Origin: Erythroxylum novogranatense
Taxonomy: Eukaryota > Streptophyta > Magnoliopsida > Malpighiales > Erythroxylaceae
Direction: 5' to 3'
Assembly: GCA_029891385.1 (NCBI GenBank)
Contig: CM057228.1
Location: forward strand, 23,154,309 to 23,218,308
Length of the DNA: 64,000 nt
The notes under the pieces were generated by a model. That model was not told the DNA's origin. It saw nothing but the letters and a program-made list of their open reading frames with translations, and searched no databases. Positions 10,360-23,149 of the stretch are shown here, piece after piece. Numbering within the stretch: position 1 is the first letter of the stretch; every line of letters starts with the position of its first letter. The translations under genes were made by a program, and so were the position numbers.

Positions 10360-10910
10360 GTTGAAATAAATTAAAGCTTGGTTAAATGAGAAAAGAGTTT
10401 ATAAGTGATAATTATCATCGATACTAGTTTAATAATTGAATAAGTAATGATATAAAAGGTTTGAATGATGATATAAATGATTAAATATAATAATATGACA
10501 AAAAAGAAATCATAAACACCTAACCTGATAGTTTTCTGAACTCGCTTGAACGTCAATCTCAGACTTGAATGCGAAGAGAGAGTTTTTCAACAAGCAAGAC
10601 CAAACCAGAGGAGACGCCTGTGGGAGAATAAGCAAAAGACCTTGGAAGTGGTGCCAAGTACCCATCAGAAGGCCAATCAGACAGGGAGTCGCCAAGGTCA
10701 AGGCTGCAATTGGGGAAGATCTTCGTACGCTCATTTAGTGTGGGTGAGCCTATCTCGACCAGCTTATCTAAAGGTAGGGCGAAACCAAATCTTATAAGCC
10801 CACCACTTTTCGCGGTAGCCCATGCGTATCCAAGCAGCCCATACTACTCTTCGTCTGTTCGAGATTCGAACACCCGACATAGGAGTCACCTGTAAGGCTC
10901 TGATATTATT
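10360..10910 (-). promoter_or_regulatory. Pararetroviral leader with tRNA-Met-type primer site
   Basis: On the minus strand AATATCAGAGCC (about 10897-10909) is a one- or two-base variant of the initiator tRNA-Met primer site. It is followed by a GC-richer leader than its surroundings, with short inverted repeats such as GTTCGA-ATC-TCGAAC near 10858-10872. No long ORF from this leader is credible. Long structured leaders are usual in Caulimoviridae. Confidence 0.5.
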
Positions 10911-11040
10911 GATCTACCCAAAACTCGAGTTGAATACTAAATTTTATAATAATAAGAAGAAAATTCATTATAATTAGCAATTTTATAATAACCGTAGAAA
11001 TAAAGATATATTTATTTAATCATAATAAGGATTAATAATA

Positions 11041-11689
<649 letters not shown>

Positions 11690-11692
<3 letters not shown>

Positions 11693-11954
11693 GAAATTGT
11701 TGAATTTTTTCGATTAGAAAACCGATTGGGAAATTCTTGTAATTTTGTAAAATATTAGGTTGTAATTGTAGATATCCATGATGGTTAAATTGTATTCCTA
11801 AATAGTCAATAGTTTGTTGAGCAATTTTCACCTTCTTCTTACTTAAGATTAATCCTTTATCCTTACAATCTTGTAACACTATTCTAACTTTCTGTAAATG
11901 ATCTAATTTATCCTGATTAGAATAGATAATAAATTTAGCAAAAGAAAGACGCAT
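11690..11954 (-). pseudogene. Pararetroviral reverse transcriptase fragment
   Basis: About 88 codons on the minus strand: FIIYSNQDKLDHLQKVR, then GLILSKKKVK, TIDYLGIQFNHHG and IEKIQQFLGL. This is the segment after the catalytic YxDD of Caulimoviridae and Ty3-type reverse transcriptases (ILSKKK ... DFLG ... QQFLGL). It is cut right after FLGL by the (TTA)n array and truncated upstream at about 11955. The bulky, truncated piece cannot encode an enzyme. Confidence 0.8.
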
Positions 11955-11965
11955 ATTACAGAAAA

Positions 11966-12332
11966 AATGTAGTACTAAACATCGTTGGCAATGGACTATG
12001 GAAGATACAAAAACAATGCAACGATTTAAAAATCTCTGTAAGAAACTTCCTAAACTCTATAATTATCAGGTTAATGGCCAATTACTAGTCCAGCTGGATG
12101 CAAGCATTGATACATGGGCAGGTTGCCATTTGGCTAAACCGTCTAAGCACAAAAAGTATTATCTTTGCAAGTATATAAATGGGACATTTAATTCTTCAGA
12201 ATTGAATTACCCCATTCATGAAAAAGAAGCATTAGCCTGTTTTAAGACATTGAGAAAGTAGCGCATTGATTTATTACCAGTGAAATTCACAATACAAATT
12301 GATTCTCAGTATTTGTGTGGATTCACTAAGTA
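11966..12332 (+). pseudogene. Pararetroviral RNase H fragment, inverted relative to RT
   Basis: Plus-strand frame with an open part at 11998-12261. It shows the RNase H first Asp in LVQLDAS, the Glu in HEKEALAC after GTFNSSELNYP, and after one stop the second Asp in IQIDSQYL. Order and spacing match the Caulimoviridae RNase H. It lies head-to-head with the RT fragment (breakpoint about 11955-11965) and ends in a second TTG/TTA array. Residues 1-20 (TKTMQRFKNLCKKLPKL) match the RT-RNase H connection of the family. Confidence 0.75.
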
Positions 12333-12344
12333 ATTATTATTATT

Positions 12345-12410
<66 letters not shown>

Positions 12411-12511
12411 ATTGTTATTGTTATTGTTTTTATTTGTATTATTATTATTATTATCATTATTATTATTATTGTTGTTGTTGTTGTTTTATTAACCTTATTA
12501 TTATTATTATT

Positions 12512-12608
<97 letters not shown>

Positions 12609-12727
12609 AATATTGTTAATATTGTTATTTATATTTATATGTATATTATTATTATTATTATTATTAGTTGTTATTATTATTATTATTTGTTGTTTATATT
12701 TTTATTATTTATTAATTATTATTATAC
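12333..12727. repeat. (TTG)n/(TTA)n microsatellite array
   Basis: About 395 bases of TTG and TTA trinucleotides in blocks. It starts directly at the end of the RNase H fragment, mirroring the array on the other side of the viral segment. Confidence 0.97.
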
Positions 12728-12730
12728 AAT

Positions 12731-15700
12731 ATCAATTTTGAAGATGTTTCAAGGTTAAAGAAGGACAAGAAGTTTCGGAGGGTGAACATGAAAGGATAAA
12801 GTTGTTTTTGGTAAGAAAACGTATTCGTCGAATAGGTAAAGATGGGTTGGGGTGGGGTTTGCATATTCTCCAAAAATTTAAGAATAGTTATTACTAATAT
12901 TTAGTTATTCCCGTCTTCATTTTTAACCAAACATGGATTTAAGAATTTGATAGTAATGAGTTAGGAATAAAATGGCTATTCCATTCTATCACACAGCCCG
13001 TTAGAGTTAAATGTAAATAGTCAACCTATAATGAACAACCTTTAGAGTTAAATGTAAAAAGTCAAAATACAACGAGATTTTATTACCACAAAATCTTAAA
13101 GTTATTGGTATTCTATTTCTACAAAAATTTAAAGTTACTAAAACCCTATTATAATAGATGTCTAGTAACATTAAAATTCTTTTTCGCCAAAATTGTAATA
13201 TTACTAAAATTCTATTTCACTAAAATTCAAGGCATATATCACAGTTTTCCTCCTAGTGAGCATAGATACAAGAGCCTACCAATACTTGGGTTCTTTGCTG
13301 AAGCCAATATTGAATTGTACTGCAGGTTTTACTAAAACGTAAACCTTAAGCATTGTTTGAAGTATCATACATTCTAGCATTCTGCATGCATGTCTCTCAC
13401 AATGCTTGTGGACCAACATTTGCCAAAATATACAAACCACTAGGTTATGAGTTTTGCTGCCTCATGTTATCATCTGAAGCTAAATCAGACAAGTCTTTTA
13501 AATCTTGATCGACTAGCATTTTACCACTAATGTATTAAACTATTTTTAAAAATAAAATATGTGTTTCTAATACCAATCTTCTTCTGGGTTCTATCAAGCA
13601 TTTAACTACCAACCGAATCTTTTTTATTTTTTGTTACCCACGAGATATTTTAGAAGGGTCTCAATTATGAAAAGACACCTTTAAGTCATTGACTTCCAGA
13701 TTAGTCCTCATTCAAACCGGGTAGGTCTCTTGCAGGAGAAAGTTACATTCCAAGTTTTAAGCAATTTGATATATGAGGCGGTTTGAATCATGACCTCACT
13801 TAGCAGGAAAAGCCCTTACTAACTTCCCGCTCGAATCCTTTTTTAAAAATGTTTAAAGAAACATATTTCTTCAATAAATTATTGGAATGAGTTAGTTACA
13901 TATTTATTATATTCCTTTTCTTTTATTACAAACCGAGTTCTCGAGACACATAAAACATAGAGAAATTATGTAAGTTAGATTTAACGTATGAAACCTAGAG
14001 AAATCTTATTTTCTAGCTAACCAATTTCATTACTTCTTCTTTTTTTCCCACTTCTTTTCGAAAGAATGGATCGTGTTGTTCATTGATAAAACCCTTCCAA
14101 TTGGTTCCAAAACAACTTCCATATTTTCAATAAAACAAAGCTAATCAAAGACAAACTATGGTCTATTGTGTTTTATTAGCTTAAATTATCCCATAGTCAA
14201 TGCCTTTCTTATTCACATATCACCCGAATCCTAGTAAAAACCAAAAAAAAAAAACTAATAATCTTCCAAAGTCAGGAGTGGTTACACGTAAAGTTTACCA
14301 ACCCAGATGCCTTTTGGCCACTTGTATGTACCGATTAATCAAAAGTTAAGATGAACTACTTTCCTAAGAAAAGGACGCATAACATGTGTATTAGAAGAAA
14401 TCATTTTGAATAAAAGCTTGATTGCACTTCCATACATACCTACATATCAACAAGTGGGGACCTCTCCTGCTTTGAAGAACTGATCTATGTAAGCCACCAA
14501 CCCACCAAAAGAAATTATATAGAATAATACTATGCACTATAGTATGCTTCTATCGCAGATTTTACTTTTGCCTTCTCAAAAGCTACATGGAAATCTCATT
14601 CTGTCCTAATGATTCTTTTTTTCTCTGGTAATTCTTTTTCCACAAATCGGACGCAGAGAAAATTTTACCTTATATATGAAACGGAACGTTATGTCTTTTA
14701 TTACCATACGTATTTAAAAGCTCTCCTATTGTACCTACTTATGTCTTACACACGATTATAAATTTATTACTTTTTCAATAATTAAAAATGATGTTCAAAA
14801 GTGATCAAATTATTAATTAATCGATTAATTTTGTAAATTTATAAATCTTAAAATAAAAATAAATCAATTAATTTTCATTTAACAACCTTTTTAATTAAAC
14901 TTAAAATTCTTCGACAAATACAAAAATCTCTTTCTATCATATTTTAAATCATTTAATTTTATTTAATCCTTAGCTAAGTAGGTAGCGATTTAATCTCAAT
15001 TAAATATTTTAAACCTTAAACATCTTATCTTATCAGTTAAAGACGCTCCTTTTCAATTTTATCAAGTAAGGAAAAAATGTACTTGCTTATAAGAAAGTGC
15101 AGGCCAAAAATGGTAGAATGCTTAAATCCTATATAAAGATCAAAATCTACATCACCTAACGCATGCAACCAACCAACCAACCAAGGACTTCCCTCATGCA
15201 GTGTAATTGATGTCCAGCGTTGGCATTTTATATAGAATGGGACAAAGGCTGCGTTTATATTTGTTGAAATCTCAGTAATAGTGATGACTGAGAATGAAGG
15301 CCGGCCAAGTTATAGTAGCTAGCTTGTCCTGATCTCTGGTCCCATTAGTAGATTCATTCAATCCTAACAACTACATTAGAATGGTGTAGCTTATGTCAGT
15401 TCCAGAAGTCCAAAAGAAACAGCGCAAACCAAGATATGTATAAAAAACGAAAAAGAAACAGAATCGGATAAAGCCCACCATCAAGATAACATAAATAATT
15501 GTTACTTCATGCAAAGAATTTGTCTACTTCCTTCTCTATAGTCATTTGGATATTGTTAATTATTATTTTGCTTCGGGTATATGCAAGAATAAGGTCTTGG
15601 GTTCATGTTCACCTAAAGGGTGCTCCGTTGTGGGAGTGATTACGAGCAGATGACTGGGATTTCGCTGCGGGCACCACCAATTTGATGGTGATCGCAAATT

Positions 15701-16703
15701 TTGGTCGTGTTCGAAGAAAATTATACTGTAGAAATGCCTTCTATTTCGTCCTTTGAAATGGTCGACGTCGGTGAATGGTAGGTGATCAAATTCCACTCGA
15801 CTTGAGATTTTCTATCCCACCAAGAAATACTATTCTATCAATAACTAAAGGATTTTTTAATCCAATTTCGAAGACATTTTCGCCTTGAAAGAAACTTTCT
15901 TTGAGGGTATTAATGAACTACACGGATTTAAAACAAAAATGTTACTATCGGCAGAAGAGTAAAGTCAACTTTTAATACTATTGTTTACGCTTCACATTTT
16001 AATATTTTGTGACGATAATTTGTATGTAGAAAGTGAAAGATGGAGTTAAATTATACTTTCTCCAAGTTCACGAACTTCAAGACAACTGGAACTGGACACT
16101 GTGATTGCAATGCAGACAGTAAAATATTATATCGTGAGTTTGATTTATCGTGACGTAAAGGGACCTAATAAAAGTTTAGTCCCCAGATTAGGTTTTCTGT
16201 CACGGTCGCGTTGAGAAAGCATGCTGCGTCCAGAAACAAAAAGAATTCAAACATGGTGTGCAAATCGCTCAGGTTTGGCTGTCTCATTAGACTTTTCAGA
16301 TTCGAAAGTTTTAGCTTCTGCTAGTTTGACCGGCTTTATTTTATTCGAAACCCTTTAGGTAAAGGTAAATTGACCTAAAAAAGATATATTCATTACCTTT
16401 TTATACGTGTTTAAATATTATTTACTAAATAAATTTTTAGAGCAATTATAAAAAGAAATCATTACCCCAATTTTAATCTTTCTAAATAAATAAATAATAT
16501 GATGATAAGAGTATGTTGTTGAACACATCCAGACCAAATTCTAGATTAAACCATAAGAAATACATTATTAAGAATTTAAAAGAAATATTTCTCAAAAAAG
16601 AATTTAATTAAAAGAAATAAATATAAGGATTGTAAATTTTATAAATTTCAAGTTCTATCATTATATGCAGAAGGGTATAAAAAGAAATAACTAAAAGTTA
16701 TAT
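12731..16703. other. Intergenic, no gene seen
   Basis: AT-rich sequence with no long ORF that looks real. A TATATAAAG at 15130-15138 is followed by ACCTAAC (15154-15160) and overlapping ACCAACC motifs (15168-15182). The open stretch at 15563-15796 (minus) has no recognisable domain and is probably chance. Confidence 0.6.
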
Positions 16704-16706
16704 TTA

Positions 16707-17035
16707 GGGGGCGTTTGGTTTGAGCACGGGATTGGGTATGGATATGGGTATAATAGTATAAGGGAATGAGAATGGGTATGAAAAATAAAAAATGATGTTT
16801 GGTTTGTAACTTGGGTTTCTGTATTAATACCAATAATGTTGTTTGGTTTATTGCATTAATGGGAATGAAAGATAATATAATACCATTTTTTCATATCATA
16901 TTTATTATTATTATTACAAAATTTATAATAATAATAATAAGATAATTAATTTCATATAATAAAAATTAATAATAATAATAAGATAATTAATTTCATATAA
17001 TAATATAAATAAATAAATAAATAAATAATAATAAG

Positions 17036-17089
<54 letters not shown>

Positions 17090-17172
17090 TAAGAAGTTTA
17101 AAATTTATAATAATAATAATAATAATAATAACAACAACAATAATAATTAATAATAATAATAAGTTTAAAACT

Positions 17173-17207
<35 letters not shown>

Positions 17208-17245
17208 TAATAATAATAAGATAATTAATTTAGTATAATAAAATT

Positions 17246-17277
<32 letters not shown>

Positions 17278-17316
17278 GATAATTAATTTCATATAATAAC
17301 ATTAATAATAAAATTA

Positions 17317-17351
<35 letters not shown>

Positions 17352-17612
17352 GATAATTAATTTCGTATAATAAAAATAATGATAATAATAATAATAATAA
17401 TAAGAATAATAAGGGTAATAATAATAATAATAAGTTTAAAATTTATAATAATAAATAATAATAATAATAAGAAAATAATTAATAATAAATAATAATAATA
17501 ATATTATTATTATTATTAAGAAGTTTAAAATTATAATTTATAATAATAATAATAATAATAACAACACAACAACAACAACAACAACAATAATTAATAATAA
17601 TAAGTTTAAAAC

Positions 17613-17651
<39 letters not shown>

Positions 17652-17653
17652 GC

Positions 17654-17733
<80 letters not shown>

Positions 17734-17972
17734 AGATGATGATGATGAGTGATGAGTAATATAATTAAAATAAAATTACTTATGTGGGGAGGGATATAAA
17801 TAGTAATCACTAGATTGGAATGAAAACTTGATACCCAACTCATTTGGAGGTTTAGTAGATTCCAAATTTAATGGAATAAATCCATTCCCTGGAATTGAAA
17901 ACCCCAAAGCAAACACTATTTTTTACTATTATTCCATTCCTTCATTCCCAAACCCTCAAACCAAACGCCCCC
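16707..17972. mobile_element. MITE with 18-bp terminal inverted repeats, filled by (AAT)n
   Basis: Starts GGGGGCGTTTGGTTTGAG (16707-16724) and ends with the exact reverse complement (17955-17972). TTA is present on both outer sides (16704-16706 and 17973-17975), a 3-bp target duplication typical of Tourist/PIF-Harbinger MITEs. There is no transposase. Most of the interior (about 16900-17750) is (AAT)n microsatellite with scattered repeats of AAGATAATTAATTTCATATAA. Class assignment is inference from the TSD and TIR. Confidence 0.85.
16900..17735. repeat. (AAT)n microsatellite inside MITE
   Basis: Long AAT arrays interrupted several times by near-identical unique words (AAGTTTAAAATTTATAAT and AAGATAATTAATTT). 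That pattern suggests both slippage and segmental duplication within the MITE. Confidence 0.95.
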
Positions 17973-18754
17973 TTAATAATAATATAATTACTAACATATC
18001 ATCGTCGTTAAAATCACTTCAAAACTTTTAACGTTGTTAAATTTAAATATAACATGTATTATTATTTTATAGATAACTGAAAAACCAACATACCTACTTA
18101 ATGTATAAAACTTTCCGTTTTGTAAAAATTTAAGAAGAATTATAATGTACGTAACTTTTTATATTTTTATAAAAAGTAATTTCTATTACTTAAATTTAAC
18201 TTGAACCTGTAATTTTATAATTACAAAGAATAAATTTTACCATTTACTTCAAAGCATTAATAAAATAATAATAACATGATATTATTTTCACCATCTAAAA
18301 TTCTTAAATATGAACCAAGATGTTTCGTCATGGGCATTGCTTTTCTCTTAATTCCAAAATATTGTGTTTTGGAATTTAAACAGTTGATTAAGAAACATCT
18401 ATCTCACAAAATAGGGAAAAAAGTTATTCACCTTAATTTTAAATTTTAGAAAAGAAAATCAAAAGAAATTTATATAATAGTTTTAAATTTCCAATATTAT
18501 ATTTCAAGAACAATATAATTTTTTCAAAAATATTTAAAGGGTTGCACTACTCTTTATAAGTAGTTGATACAATACTATGATATGATTTTATTAAGTTTAT
18601 TTTATTAAAATATAATAGGATTTTCAAAGCACATGATTAATATTGAAATTTTAAATTTTGTATTACTAAATTTTAATCGAAGACACGTTACCATAATTAT
18701 CGTAATATGTCATACTAGAATTTAAAGTGTTTACTAAATAGTGGCATAATTTTT

Positions 18755-19722
18755 GGATTAATTATAAAAAAGCCTCAAACTTCTCTAATTTTGCAATTAT
18801 AGCTTGAACTTCAAATAATAATAATAAAATGTTCAAACTTTCAATTTTTTCAATTCTTACCCGAATTTTAAAAAATGATAATAAAATTTTTAATTTTTCA
18901 ATTTTTCAAGTCTAGTCCAACATTAGTGTTTATGTTAAGTTTGCTAACGTGACTTACCATATATTCCAGAAACTTTAACTATTAATATGCATCAATAAAA
19001 ATTAATACAACGAATGAAGATTAATGAAATGACGTTGTTGTTAAAAATAAAATCCCTAAATCAGTTTATGCAACCTCAGTCATTCGATATCTGTTTACTT
19101 ACCCTCAGCCCTTTGTTTTATTTGTTTTTCCAACACTCCAAACTACTCTCACATTATAGTTTACTGCACTAACAAGTTCTTCGTTTTTAGATTGTTCTCT
19201 CGATGCATTTAGAGTGAGGGCATCAAGCGTTACATGATCTGAAAATTCAAAGGAAAAGGCGTTGAGAGAACAAACTGAAAACAAAAGAAAATACTGAAAT
19301 CAAAATGTGAAGTTGTTGGGCTGTGTAACCTAATTTAGTTCATTTTTAAACAACGATATGATTTTAATTATATGATTAAATGACGTCGTTTCTTTAATCT
19401 TCATTTGTTGTGTTAATTTTGGCTTATGTGTATTAATAGTTAGAGTTTCTTAAACAAGTGACAAATCACATCAACAAAATTAACGGAAACACTAATGTTT
19501 AGTTATAATTGAAAATTTTTGAAAGTTTGAACATTTTATTGTCACTTTTTGAAATTCAAGCTAGAATTGAAAATAATTGAAAGTTTAATCATTGTATTGC
19601 TATATTTTGAAGTCTGGGTTAAAATTGAAAACAATTGAAAGTTTGAACATTTAATTGTCATTTTTGAATATTGAGGTTATAATTGCAAAATTAAACAAAA
19701 TTTGAGATTTTTTAATTAACCC
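18755..19722. mobile_element. Non-autonomous DNA element with long inverted repeats
   Basis: Left end GGATTAATTATAAAAAAGCC and right end, reverse-complemented, GGGTTAATTAAAAAATCTC. Homology continues inward through TAATTTTGCAATTATA and further, giving arms of several hundred bases. TAATTTTT flanks both sides (18747-18754 and 19723-19730), an apparent 8-bp target duplication. No transposase. hAT-like (8 bp) or Mutator-like (9 bp with one mismatch) remains open. Confidence 0.75.
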
Positions 19723-19984
19723 TAATTTTTAATACCTTTTTGTGATAATAGAAATGGACAAATCATAATGCGTTTACTTAATAGCCTAATACACTTCGAT
19801 TTTTATTATTACCTTTATGATAATAACAAAATAAAAGGGCTGGTATTTTTTAATTAAAGAGAGAAGAGAAGGCACAACTTTTAAAAAAAAACTATTCTTT
19901 TAAAGATTTGAAAAGCTCTTTGACGATTTCTAACTTTTGAGATTAAGGATTGTCTAGTAATTTACTTCATAATATTAAGGGCTG

Positions 19985-20299
19985 AGCTTTAAGAATGGAG
20001 TACTGATTGTACCTGAATGACTATAATTAACTATCCTAGTTGTTTAAGCCTCGTCCGTCAGATTAGACAGCTTCTTAATGCTTTTGATTTCGCCCATCTA
20101 TCGCACATTTATCGGGAAGGAAACTTCGTGGCCGATAGCCTCTCCCACCATGCATACACTTTCGATCCGGGAGTGTATCATCTATCGAAACCGCCTGATT
20201 GTATAACCTCTTGGCTCTTTCATGATCTTGTTGGTGTCACTTATTTTCGCTAGTCAGTTTGTACTCTAGGGCAGTGCCAGAATCAACCCAAAAAAAAAA
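19985..20299 (+). pseudogene. 5'-truncated LINE tail (RNase H end plus poly-A)
   Basis: The plus-strand frame 20017-20253 ends with an RNase H C-terminus of plant L1 LINEs: CLSLVRQIRQLL, then HIYREGNFVADSLSHHA. It is followed by an untranslated tail and a run of ten A (20290-20299). This is the typical form of an L1 insertion truncated at its 5' end. The 5' junction is not clear. Confidence 0.75.
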
Positions 20300-21362
20300 G
20301 TTCGTTAACTTTTAGGATACTTATTCCTTATCAAGTACAAAACCTTACTATGAAGTAACAGTACCAAAATTTGATTCGGAAAAAAAAAGTATTTGTGAAC
20401 TTTTTGAATAAGATTTGATTGATCATAATTTTAAAAGAGTTTTCATGTTCTGACAATGAAAGAGATATAAATATTCAGCTATAGGAATACATTTTTTAAT
20501 ACGAATTATTTAAAATAATTTTCTATTTATTAGAAATAAGGTTATATATTATTAAAATTTTTAAATTCTAAATAAAAGCGAGAATTTTGCTAAGTTGTTA
20601 TTGAAGTTGAATTACAAAATTAAGAATAAAAAAACTAACCAATATTCGTTAAATTGAAAGAGAAGAGAAAAGAGAGGGGTAGGTAGGGCTAAAGGAGTAG
20701 AGGAGACTATAATTTAATTATAATTAGTATCGAAAAAAAGATAATTGACAAATTAGTAAAGGAGAAAACAATATTAATTTGGGGAGCACATACTACCTTT
20801 AAATTCTTGTCCAGATTTTCAATTTAAGAAAAAATACTTCACTATAATTGCAGTTTTCATTGGTGTGAGCCTATAGAAAAATCTTGAATTCAAAATCTCC
20901 CAAATAATTAAAAATCGTATATGATAAAATGACCTCAGACTCAGACAAATAACACATGTAAATGTAATTGCGTCTGCCTCATCAAATGCCAAAAGGTCAA
21001 GTATTAGTGATATCGACCAAAACGCATAGCTGTCGATGTAAACCAATCCCACAAAATGACAATATGGTTCTGACTTCGTCATTTGAGGCGGAATTGAATC
21101 ACACTTCTGCGATCATTCAATTTATGACATTTCCTCAATTTAATGTAAACTAAATAATTTTTATGAGTGCCGTAGAGAATTGAACGAGGTAAGGCTTAAA
21201 TACTATTTCCTGACCGACTAACTTTATCAGATGCTGACGTTTCATTTTTTTAAATTAATTTTGTAAGGACTCAATTAATAATTAATGATTAATCACAAAA
21301 TAATTTTCTAATTTCGTAAACACAAAATGAGTTATTTCATTCTTAATGGCAATGGGGCTTAT
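20300..21362. other. Intergenic, no gene seen
   Basis: AT-rich DNA between a LINE tail and an LTR copy. No credible gene, RNA or repeat recognised. Confidence 0.5.
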
Positions 21363-22680
21363 TGTTAGACCCCTAAGTTCAGATTGCGGGATTGTGCGAG
21401 TGTTGGCGAGCCTTGGCCAATGTTTGGCACGTAAGTTGGCACGAAAAAGGCGTGTTGACGAGGAACAAAGCAAAGTCTTACTAGTTAGCGAGCAAAACCC
21501 GAGGAACTTGCGAAGTAGGTGAGGGATGCGGGGAATATCGACGAAGACCTCGAGAGTAGGCGAGATTCCATACTCATGGGCACTTGTAGGCGCGCATTGA
21601 CGAAAACTAAGTCATGCGAGACTCGAGAGTGTGCGAGAAGGCGCAAAGGTGTATGAGATCCGCGAGGATGCGCGAAGGCATGCGAGCGTGAGGAGACGCC
21701 TAAACACTTAACTTCAGCGAAGCAGCTCGAAGGTATGTAAATGAGCAAGGTTTTGTATACTAACTCGGATTATGATTTGTGACTTAGTCATGGATCGATG
21801 AGACTGCACCATGAGTATGGGCGACATGCAAGATGAACTTGTCTATGGATGTGCGTTGATGGACCTATGTGTGGATAGGCTGTGTTGAAAACACTAAGGC
21901 GAATATGGGCTAGTGGGATCAGACTTGGTGCAAATTTTGGTAGAGCATCGGACCTTGTGGAGATTGACTCGACCCAGGCTAAGACTTGGCGGACTAAGGA
22001 CTTAGCTATGCTAGGATGGATGGACCACGACTAGCGGATTTGTTGTGGGAGCATTGGATCAGACCAATGTGCTAGTGGGCTTCGGCGAGATCACATTGCA
22101 TCATCAACGGATAGAGATCGCAGGGAGATCTTGGATGATGTGGCAATGACTGTGAGTTAGAGTTGCAGTGAAACTCAACATCTGAAGATAGTGCAGATCT
22201 TCGCGGATAAGGATGTTAGTGTTCTAGATAAATGTAAACTCCATCTTATGTTATCTTGTTAGATCTTATCTTATCAGTTAGAGTTCTATTTGGATGGGGG
22301 GTGTCATCCAATTAGTTTATGTAATCTTTATCTGATAGGATAGACGTGATCTTGGATAGTACAGATTTAAATAGCTCATTCGAGCTTTGCTCTTCTCATT
22401 GAGAGATTCCAAGGGGTGGGAAATCAGAGAGAATATTCTTTGTATTCTTGGAGGGAAAGTAATATAAAGTTGGTCTTTTGACCGTATCTCTGTGTGTTCT
22501 TTTGTTGCCTATATTCTTTATCGCTTCCGCGTTGTTTCTTCGAGAGTGTGAGAGTTAAACACTTTGAGGGTTGGAAAAAGGCTGAATCTTACTTTAACGG
22601 ATCTAAGTGAGACTGTCGTACAAAGGGTGTGAGGGAGCAACTTCGGTGAAAGTTTGAGTTTTTAGAATACCTTTGTAACA
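21363..22680 (+). repeat. LTR-like sequence, copy A
   Basis: Begins TGTTAGACCCC and ends about GTAACA. From about 21880 it is collinear with 23230-24070 (copy B), sharing GGATAGAGAT, GGGAGATCTTGGAT, TAAGTGAGACTGTCGT and a TATA-like stretch before AGCTCATTCGA. Neither copy has pol sequence nearby. Copy A has an additional GC-rich part (21390-21760) loaded with GCGAG words that copy B lacks. Orientation taken from the shared TATA-like and GAGGGAAAGTAATATAAAG motif. Ends are approximate. Confidence 0.6.
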
Positions 22681-23149
22681 CTTACCACGTTGGATCCATC
22701 CCATTACACTTGTTTCGTCGTCAAGGACTTGTTCGATTTTTTTTCTTTTTTTGTAAAATTGAATAATATTTAATTATTTTTTTTAATTTTTAAATAATTT
22801 AGATAAAAATAATAAAGTAGTCAAATAAATGAATTAAACTAATAGGTCAAAGTTTGGATAAAAATAGATCCCGATTATTATAGACCAAACTCATATCAAG
22901 TCTGTAATGAGAAAGTCCATTATGAAAATTATATATAAAGGTTAAGATTTTCTGCAATTAATCTAGGATACGTAACTAAGGTATTATTACGTGCTATAGA
23001 GCCATGATCTAGGTTTTGACTTTTGAGGGTTTATATCCACATGTTTACATTGATTAGTCTTCCCGTTAGGCTTTAATGGCTTTGTCTAGCAACTAAAGAA
23101 GACATTAAAACATTTTCACATGTTTACATTGGGGAGTCCTCTAGGTTAT

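Larger units (their letters stand above)
8274..10910 (-). other. Endogenous pararetrovirus (Caulimoviridae) fragment, 5' half
   Basis: On the minus strand the order is a tRNA-Met-type primer site (about 10897-10909), a leader of about 540 bases, two small ORFs (10359-10042, 10030-9788), another short ORF (9390-9196) and a degraded movement protein (9160 to about 8350). That matches the 5' half of a badnavirus- or tungrovirus-like genome. Stops and a decayed stretch at 9400-9790 show it is an old, inactive copy. The Sirevirus LTR begins at 8273, right against its 3' side. Genus not resolved. Confidence 0.7.

Noticed and set aside
10510..10797. Overlapping ORFs on both strands in the viral leader
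   Set aside because: Both strands are open only because the leader is short and GC-richer; neither product resembles a known protein.
12299..12741. Poly-Cys and poly-Leu ORFs
   Set aside because: Frames of the TTG/TTA array.
15563..15796. 77-codon minus-strand ORF with PSNWWCPQRNPS
   Set aside because: No homologous pattern recognised, no promoter or neighbours; probably chance or an old LTR fragment.
17613..17843. Minus-strand ORF ending in poly-Tyr
   Set aside because: Translation of the MITE's AAT array.
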